Shown: positions 34,788 to 41,591 of the stretch, one piece after another
Numbering within the stretch: the stretch's first letter is position 1
How the letters are laid out: every line of letters starts with the position of its first letter
Assembly: GCA_000697055.1 (NCBI GenBank)
Contig: JNDT01002334.1
Span: 1-41,591, forward strand
DNA: 41,591 nucleotides
From: Saksenaea vasiformis B4078
Lineage: Eukaryota > Mucoromycota > Mucoromycetes > Mucorales > Saksenaeaceae
Direction: 5' to 3'
The notes under the pieces: model-generated
Database searches by the model: none
The model's input: only the letters and a program-made list of their open reading frames with translations
Told to the model about the DNA's origin: nothing
Translations under genes and position numbers: made by a program

Positions 34788-35980
34788 CTAAAACATAACA
34801 GTATCTCTCAGCTCAAATCGTGGGACTTTTCGGTAATCGCCGACTTTGCCAAGTCTCCATAGATAGACGTCAAGCTCTCCTTCCTTCATGTTCTTGACCG
34901 ATCCCACAGGTTCGTCGGTACGGGTGAGGCGGCAAATCTCTTCGCAAGCAACGATTGCGGCGGCTCGCAGGGTATGGGCACGGGTCTCTCCCAAGTCCAC
35001 GTTTGCTTCAATGTCGTCCTTCCATTCCTTCGGAATCTCCAAAACGCCCAAGTGCTCGAGCAATGTAGGAATGACGTTGTCTGAGAAAATGGGCATTTCA
35101 TGGATATCAATAAAGTTGAATCGTTCAGGGTCTTGGTCCTTGAAGAACATCCAAACATGGTATGTCAAGATCTGTGCCTTCTTGAACAGGTACACATCTA
35201 CGCCATTGATCGTGTAGAAATCGTGCATGCCGGGAAGGGCACGCACCAGATGCTCTACCAATTTGGCAGCGGAAGGTGGTTGGTTTGCTGTTGGTTTTGT
35301 CACATCCAGAATGAACGCCGCAAGATCCTTGTAGCCGTGGCTCTGCAAAAACTCGCCTGTCGTATTAAGCACAGAGGTGATGCCATCTGCCAAAGACCGC
35401 AGTTCTGTTGGCTCGCTCATTGTCACAAAGGACATGCCGGGAGGATTGACTTCACGGTCGATAGGGAACTGGAAGATCTCGGAAACCTCATATGCTGTGA
35501 TTGACTTGAACGTTTCAGTAGTCATTGGGGTTCCTCCAATGTGGAAAGACATGGCACCAAAACGGATCGTATCAAAGGCACTGTTGTGGGGAAACAATCG
35601 AATCGAAAAAATAAGCACAATGCTTCTCCTTTTTTTTTTTTGTCAACTTACCCTCTTTGCGCAAGTTTATGGAGAGGCATGCGGTAGCCACTGCCAAAGT
35701 TAAGCAGATCAATCAACGCAATAAAATTGAGTTCTTCAGCAATATTTGCAAACTTCAAGGGCATATGCATTGGTGTATCAATAGCCAACTCCTCAAACTG
35801 GTGCTTGTCCAACTTCTCCAAGAACGCTCGCATACCACTTTCCGATACCTAGACTGGACGTTAGTCTAACCGTTACATCGTTGCTATGGCGTGTCTATTT
35901 ACCTTTACAGGGCTCTTCTCAACAAGAGCCTTGCAAGAAGAACGTACAGCTTCGCAGAAATTGCCGACTGGGAGAGACAT
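34788..35980 (-). CDS. QNG1: Queuosine salvage protein (DUF2419, queuosine 5'-phosphate N-glycosylase)
   Basis: Exons (reverse strand) 35980-35903, 35848-35652 and 35580-34788 give 355 residues, matching the family's 330-350. Recognisable stretches: ELNFIALIDLLNFGSGYRMP near the start, then FDTIRFGAMSFHIGG, RALPGMHDFYTINGVDVYLF, KKAQILTYHVW, DIHEMPIFSDNVIPTLLEHL and LDVYLWRLG. This is the DUF2419 family (human C9orf64), now known to release queuine from queuosine 5'-phosphate so that eukaryotes can recycle the modified base for tRNA. Fungi that keep queuosine use salvage only, so its presence suggests queuosine-modified tRNAs in this organism; that is inference. Both introns are GT-AG and 54-71 bp. 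The N-terminal exon begins MSLPVGNFCEAVRSSCKALV. Confidence 0.9.
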
Positions 35981-36874
35981 GTCACAATGCAACGGAATGT
36001 CAACTCGGTGGTAAAGTGCTTTTAAACGCGGGAGGCAGAAGGTTTAACCGTCTAACGGATGTGGTGCACGTACCCAGCGTCCAATAATGTGTGAGATTGC
36101 CGCAGCAAAAACTTCAAGGACCGGTGTCCCAGCTATTGAAGAGAAACTTTTTACTTAATTCGGTAATGGAACAAACGGCAAGACTGTGCCGGCGCTTGAT
36201 CCGCGTCCCACTTTTCCATCTTAGTATGAATAGACCACCCGGTTTATCTGCAGCGTTCTACATTTTTTTTTCTGAGTCATCTTTCGTGATCCAAAGCAGC
36301 TGCGGAACAAAGTAACTAGAGCGACTTAAAGTGTGGTACTATTTTGTGATCCGCTGAACGCGACATACATGCATTACTCCTGTTCCCTTGAACATCACAC
36401 AAAACTTGTTGCGTGTCTCTTAAGCTTACACAGATCACGTCTAGCAAAGTCAGTGCCGAATGCTATCGTTTTAAAGTATAATTATCAGCAATCCTTGACT
36501 TGATCTAAGGAATCGTGTTTCTGAGATTCAGCAGCCAAAAAAAAAAAAAAGATCGCCTGTTCCTTCTCTCTTCGTCCGCTGAAACACAGCAACATGATAA
36601 ATTGACGGATACTACAATTCAATCCTCAAAAAAATGGGCTCTTTTTTTTAAGTATGGATGTACAGTAAGTGGGAGCTGGTGGCAGGCCAGATAGGCCATG
36701 ACAAACAAAAAAAAAGACTTTACGTTACTTCATGATTGGGTTTCCTAGTTTGAAGGGCAGAGTGCGGAGAGATCTCTAGTCGATCGGGATTGCACAGTTG
36801 CACAAATGTAGTTTTCCTGATTTCCTTTTCATTGTGAGATTGAACAACTATTAATTGTAGCTCAGTTCATCAAC

Positions 36875-37131
36875 ATGAACCTTGTGCCATTCCGAAATGC
36901 ATTGTATAGTTTCGTTTTTGGACATGATTCAACTGCAAAGCAACAGCCTGCTCAGGTAGAAACGACCGAAAACATTGTCAGCGTCGAAATACCTGACAGT
37001 TTCACTCGCAGGAATAGCGGTGATACCTTTTCTTTACTCCATATCCCTGGTGTTACTTACCTCAAGTGTCTCTTGCGTTCTGCGTTCTTTTTTTTTTCTG
37101 AACAGCTGGGCTCCGATATTATTTAGAATAA
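36875..37131 (+). CDS. Possible small two-exon gene, 66 residues
   Basis: Exons 36875-37049 and 37106-37131 join in phase and give 66 residues (start MNLVPFRNALYSFVFGHDS, end AGLRYYLE). The intron is 56 bp with a strong poly(T)-CTGAACAG acceptor and a GTGTTA donor, a normal size here. Unspliced, the frame runs to 37,126. There is no recognised domain or family; it is amphipathic at the start and acidic-polar in the middle. The clean intron is the only real support. Confidence 0.3.
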
Positions 37132-38183
37132 CGATTCCGTCGTCGACTTGTCTATATATGTCAGTCAATCAAAAGTGCATGGATAACAAGGCTTTATTTT
37201 TTTTTCCAATTCTATGGTGCGGATCAGCTACTTCAAATACTTTCGATAGTCTTGCACATATGGGTAGTCTTTGCTTTCACATCCCAGTCTCTTGTACACG
37301 GCCACTTGTACTGCTCAAGTGATGTAGAATAATCTCGAACATCTGCCCAGATCCTCACTGCCAAAAAAATGAAATTATATATTATGTAATCGACAGCGTT
37401 ATTCGAAGGGATATCAGGTACTGTCTACGTGAGTCACAACATATATCCGCAGTAATACCACGTGCAAACATTTTGAAGGGCAATTTGTAGAAGATCGATT
37501 AACGTGTAAAATATTTGATGGCGTGGTAATCTCGAATCGTTATGTTGGAATTCTTTTACTGGTTAAAACATACGCGTCTTTCAGAATATCATATCATTGT
37601 AGAATAGCCGGTCAATAACGGCCAAAACCATTTCTATCTAGTATGTTCTCCTGCGTTGAGGATCATCATACACGTATCTTTCCACGAACGGCATCCCGCA
37701 ACGCTATTAACGGATGCATCTTACAACACCATGTCTCTCTTTGTAAGAGCTATGAAGAATACATGGGCAGCGCCTTTATCAAAACGGGCATTAGGCTAAT
37801 TCAACCTACTTTGATCTAATCGAATCTTATGGAGTGCTCCTTTCCCATGGTACTCGTTCCCTCGTTGTTGGTCATCGCTGAGAGCGAAGAAGGAACAGTT
37901 ACTAGATTTGCCACCCTTTTATGAACACCATGCTCAGAGTTCCACTTGCAAAATTGGACAATGTCACGCCATCCCATGCTCAAGTGGTTCCGCTTGTAAT
38001 GTCGTCTGGGCGTAGGTAACGTCTACCTCCCTGGCGGCACGGTGCGTCCCCGAATATGACTTTAGACCCTGCCGCCAAGACCTATGATATGTTATTGAGA
38101 GGCGCTACTATATACCGTGATCGACGATAACGTATTCAGCTCCAATAAATGGGGGATTTACTACGGACACTCAGAATCTACAG

Positions 38184-38311
38184 CTTAGGGGCACTCTTGT
38201 AGCGTATTTTCGTCGGAGGATGGATAAACATCTTATCCAAATTTCAGCGCAAGTCTGGCCGTACTCAAAACAGGTCAAATAGCACGCATCTGTGAACCTA
38301 GTGCCCCTAAG
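38184..38311. repeat. 12-bp perfect inverted repeat around a 104-bp core
   Basis: CTTAGGGGCACT at 38184-38195 and its reverse complement at 38300-38311. No convincing target-site duplication flanks it, so a MITE is only a possibility. Confidence 0.5.
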
Positions 38312-38471
38312 AGTAGTGCCTATGAACTAAGTGTTCATAAATCAAGCTCTCATCGGGCGCCTACAGATAGACATTGTCACGTTCATCTGTTTAAGCCTAA
38401 AGTAGTCAGTCCACGGGCACTCAGCGACTGGGTTAGTATTTGCATACTATCAAATTTCATTAAACAATACG

Positions 38472-38487
38472 CACTATGGGAAAGAGC
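38472..38487 (+). repeat. CACTA terminal inverted repeat (left end)
   Basis: CACTATGGGAAAGAGC sits exactly where the composition changes to subterminal repeats. The extent of the TIR cannot be fixed without the other end. Confidence 0.65.
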
Positions 38488-38495
38488 ATAACGCG

Positions 38496-38621
38496 AATCT
38501 AACAGAAATCTAACAGAAATCTAAACTCAGAAAATATAACGCAAATCTAACATTTTTCCGGTTAACGTTAGATTTGTGTTAGATTTTTGGACCCATATTT
38601 GTGTTACATCTTCGTTAGATT
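38496..38621. repeat. Subterminal AATCTAAC repeats, direct and inverted
   Basis: Exact AATCTAAC at 38496, 38507 and 38544, with a one-base variant at 38518. Exact inverted copies (GTTAGATT) lie at 38567, 38578 and 38614. The copies at 38544 and 38614 extend to an 18-bp inverted pair (ATATAACGCAAATCTAAC type) with one mismatch. Six exact 8-mers in 126 bp is far above chance. Confidence 0.85.
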
Positions 38622-38703
38622 TACGTTATATTGCATTAATTACTTTTGAGCATTCTGGTGCCATATTATCTCTAGCATATTTAGTTTGCTGACGTTTCTT
38701 TAT

Positions 38704-39509
38704 TTATTCATCTTCATTAAACGACCGGGAAACATCTAGCTGAGCATCTTCCTCATCGAAAGACCATCTATCATCACCGTCCTCAGATTCACGTACACCT
38801 GAATTCCGGTATTCCTTAATCAATGAACCGATAGATAGATGATCCTCTGTTTTGACGTACCTGAATCCTTCTCGGTGATACGGCGTTTCTTGGATTGACG
38901 CTGCAACCAGAACCGCTGAAGTAGAAGTCTGGCACCCCACCATCCTTCACACTTACCAAGAGGTATCGCGGGGTCAGCATTGCACTCCAGCAAGCCATAG
39001 GCATTATTTTTGACATGCCTCTTGACCTTGGCCCAAGGAACGCCATGAACAGAGAATGCTGCCTTTGTTTGATCAGCAACTATCCTCGTCAGACTTTTCA
39101 GCTCGTCTATTAACTCATTGATCTTCCCTTCTGATAGTGGCAGTAGATCCATTTGCATCTCTCTTTCTGAAATGATAAGTTTTGCCAAAATGGCATCATT
39201 CAGTTGTGCCTTTCAGATTACTGTAGCCGTGTCACCAGTTTTCTGATATGTCAGCTGTGGTATGGTTCTTTTCTACACAGGATAAGGAGACAGGATACTC
39301 AATGGTTTGGGAAGTGATGTAACTCTGCCATTCAGCTTCTGGTCATCGCACTCCACTTTGAGATGGTCCAAATGGTCTGCAATCTTCTTGACCTCTATCC
39401 TTGTCTCATCCACTTGCTCCTGGATGTCATTAATCTTGGCCATAATTCATTCCTCCATCTGCAAGAACTCATCCAGAATTTCCCTTGAAGTAATTTTGTT
39501 TTGGGACAT
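38704..39509 (-). pseudogene. Accessory ORF of the CACTA-like element with in-frame stops
   Basis: Two exons, 39509-38957 and 38900-38704, joined by a clean GTAAGT...TTGCAG intron of 56 bp, give a 250-codon frame from an ATG to a TAA. Three in-frame stops interrupt it: TGA (39449-39447), TAG (39275-39273) and TGA (39215-39213). Between them the frame stays coding-like (KINDIQEQVDETRIEVKKIA, then KINELIDELKSLTR), which points to decay and not to a wrong frame. The first half is charged and helical, possibly coiled coil. The middle has VPWAKVKRHVKNNAYGLLEC and the end is acidic (DDRWSFDEEDAQ). The function is unknown; a DNA-binding TnpA-like role is only suggested by position. Initiation after the first stop, or extra introns, could rescue part of it. 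Confidence 0.6.
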
Positions 39510-39645
39510 AGTAAGATGTGGTTGTTGATCGAATATAGTTAAAGAAGAAAAAGAAACAAGTTACTGATCCTTTTCCTTAGCATATACTTACACACAGAGT
39601 CCAATAAAAGAAAGTCAATATATAGGTTATTAATTAGCATGTTAC

Positions 39646-41591
39646 TTATAATAAGTGCAACTCTCCGAAGCTGGCTAATTGCTGCATCGTACTGAAGGAC
39701 ATGCCTGGGCAAACAATATACTGGTGATTCTGTGCCAAAGTTATATGACCTGCCATGCAGTCAATATCTTCAATGGCAATCACTTTCAGATGGTACAGGG
39801 CAGATGGCTGTTTGTAAGGGAAGTGTGAAGTTAGTACAACTACACTGAAGATCTTGACAAGGGCAAGTAATCGCGTGCAATCTTGCTGCTTATGCTGTAA
39901 AAAGCACATAATTTTGCCGAAGTATGTTCGCAGTTCCTGGCGAATTGCCTTGCTCCTTTGATTGACATCCACATCAATGGTAAGCTTTACAAAAGCATTT
40001 TCGTGGTCTGTGTCTTTAGCTCTATGTGCTGATCCAATCACCCTGCCATTGCATTTCCACAGTCTACTTGCAATAATTATATCTGATCTAATAATTCCAA
40101 CTTGCTGAAGGTGGATGCTCCAGAATTCTTGCAAATGCTTTGCTAGCTGCAAGTTCTGGAACTCCTCCACAGTACTCTCCTCAAATGGACCCCAGAGCTC
40201 TGGTGAATCTGCGTCCATCGATTCAGTCAGCACCTGGAGTTGACGCAGTGATTCTTCTGTGTCAGATAGTCTCTGATAATGCCTTTGAGCAGCCAGATCA
40301 CACATCACGTTTCCAGCATTTACACCTGGGCGCGCTTTTGACTTGATACAGCACTTGAATTCTCCAATAGCACGTTCTAACGGGAAAGTAGAAGTGAATG
40401 ATAAGGGACCAATATTCTCGATCATGATGGGTATGTGCTGTAAATAGTGCTGCGTGATCATAAAGATCACACTACTGACAGCTTTCCTTTTCTCCAGATC
40501 GCGAAGATATTGATACCAAATGGTTACTCCCTGTTTGATCGTTCAGACGTTACAGGTGCTGATCTCTCTGCTCATTGTAAGCATAACCACTTCTATCAGA
40601 GCGAGTATGGCTTGTCTACTAGTACCATCATCAATGTATTCCATCACAATCATAGGAACTGCGTACTGGAGGAATACTAACCAATCAACAGCATGAAAGT
40701 ATCCAGAGTGTGTCACAATATCCAGCAACTTTCCGGAGAATGAGATTGGTAGTAAAGCCTGAGAGTCCACCAACATCTGTCATATCTCTCTCTGAATGGA
40801 AGGTCTCAGATATAATGGGTTGTCAGTACTGTATTTGCTGCATATCAGATTCCAGAATTGTTTGGATACTCTGTGACCAAGAAGGTGCATCAGGTCCAGA
40901 CCAAAGAATATTGAACCTCGAAACATCTTTAAATCTGCAAATGGCGAAGGATTAACTATGCTGTGTTCTACATCTCTGTTCACAAAGCTCTCCAAACTTC
41001 GTTCATGATATGCAGTGCTACTTGGCAGGAAACACATGCCTGCTTTTCTAACATTAGCCTCCTCTGATCTGTTAGGCGTATCTGTCGCTTGTGTGCCACT
41101 GGATCCAGGTATTAAACACTGACAGCATCCATATTTCGATGTGTGGTCTCGATGGCAGGCGATCTTGGCCATGGCAGGGATATTACTGGATGCTAGTAGT
41201 AAATGTACTTTTGCAGATATTGTGGTTTCACCTGCCTTTACTTTCAACCCTGCTGATTGCAATATCTTCAGTTCTTGTAATGTCGGCTGTAGGAACGTGA
41301 AGATATCCTTGGGCGCTTTTGGAGCTGGTGTAATGCATATCTGTAGCATATTTTGGAGTTCGTAGCGTATCTCAGGTGGTAAATTGAGAATGATGACGAG
41401 AACAATTGTCATTTGGTGACCACCTCTTTTAAATGAACAAAACCCATCTGTGTAAAGTGCTAATGCTATGTCGTACTCCCCTGGAAACAGACTTTCACGA
41501 GATTCATCATATACTTTGCCGTCAAAGACGTCTCTGTACGTATTGTGGTCGTCTCTTTCCCGCTCGGCACGATATCTTAGGAGTTTCCGCG
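39646..41591 (-). pseudogene. Tnp2/DUF4218-type CACTA transposase, interrupted and cut at the right edge
   Basis: One reading frame of 648 codons runs from the window edge to a TAA at 39648-39646, broken only by TGA at 40782-40780 and TGA at 40545-40543. Family marks include LALYTDGFCSFKRGGHQM, VIILNLPPEIRYELQNML, the Cys/His-rich HRDHTSKYGCCQCL, FGLDLMHLLGH, and in the C-terminal DUF4218-like part HYLQHIPIMIENIGPL followed by PLERAIGEF and SKARPG. The order fits Tnp2-type transposases of CACTA elements, which cut and rejoin DNA at the CACTA ends. The frame resumes in register after each TGA, so these are point changes and not frameshifts. The N-terminal part with the start codon lies outside the window. 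Confidence 0.72.

Larger units (their letters stand above)
35981..38471. other. Intergenic region between the queuosine gene and the transposon
   Basis: About 2.5 kb. Apart from a possible small gene at 36,875-37,131 no coding sequence is supported. After about 37,205 there are no homopolymer runs of 8 or more, unlike the rest of the window. A 12-bp inverted repeat spans 38,184-38,311. A 22-codon frame at 37,731 is too short to call. Confidence 0.45.
38472..41591 (-). mobile_element. CACTA-like (EnSpm) DNA transposon, 3' end and body, cut by the window edge
   Basis: The element begins with CACTATGGGAAAGAGC, the CACTA terminal signature. Within 150 bp it carries direct and inverted copies of AATCTAAC, as expected for subterminal transposase-binding repeats. 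Inward lie two minus-strand frames: an accessory protein (38,704-39,509) and a Tnp2-type transposase (39,646 to the edge). The partner terminus lies beyond the window. The expected 3-bp duplicate on this side would be ACG (38,469-38,471). In-frame stops in both frames suggest a non-autonomous or dead copy. Confidence 0.78.

Noticed and set aside
37731..37799. 22-codon frame starting MSLFVRAMKNTW
   Set aside because: Too short and without a spliced extension.
40140..41365. Plus-strand frames over the transposase
   Set aside because: Antisense shadows of the Tnp2-type frame.

Overview
The window is eukaryotic nuclear DNA, almost certainly from a filamentous fungus and most plausibly an early-diverging one (Mucoromycota, Mucorales-like). 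Signs are many short introns (about 50-110 bp, GT/GC...AG), pyrimidine-rich leaders, long poly(A)/poly(T) and dinucleotide tracts between genes, a fungal Slt2-type MAP kinase, a Rua1_C transcription regulator and a microsomal delta-12 desaturase. The taxonomic assignment is inference. Exon models were built by hand by joining reading frames at splice sites with matching phase; every main gene closes to a whole number of codons.

Layout. 1.5-2.7 kb (+) EB1 microtubule plus-end protein with a 10-nt micro-exon. 5.2-7.1 kb (-) BET double-bromodomain protein. 9.6-11.8 kb (+) Rua1_C transcription regulator. 12.6-13.1 kb (-) intronless homeobox gene. 15.1-16.1 kb (+) tubulin cofactor B. 16.3-17.6 kb (+) RRM protein. 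17.7-18.9 kb (-) Ap4A phosphorylase. 20.6-21.5 kb (+) Eaf7-type NuA4 subunit. 21.7-23.1 kb (+) delta-12 desaturase. 23.3-25.5 kb (+) tubulin cofactor E. 25.5-27.1 kb (-) stand-alone relative of the glycosyltransferase-like half of plant L-arabinokinase. 27.5-29.3 kb (-) Slt2-type MAP kinase whose activation loop reads T-H-Y. 30.8-31.4 kb (-) U1A/U2B''-type snRNP protein. 34.8-36.0 kb (-) queuosine salvage protein. From 38,472 to the right edge lies one end of a CACTA-like DNA transposon with a CACTA terminus, subterminal repeats and two ORFs broken by in-frame stops.

The genes are single-copy housekeeping genes, not an operon. Three themes recur: microtubules (EB1, TBCB, TBCE), chromatin and transcription (BET, Eaf7, homeobox, Rua1_C) and RNA (RRM protein, U1A/U2B''). 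The most unusual signals are the THY motif of the MAP kinase, three GC-AG introns (two in TBCE, one in the snRNP gene itself), micro-exons, the lone arabinokinase-like domain and the decayed CACTA element. I found no rRNA, convincing tRNA or CRISPR array.
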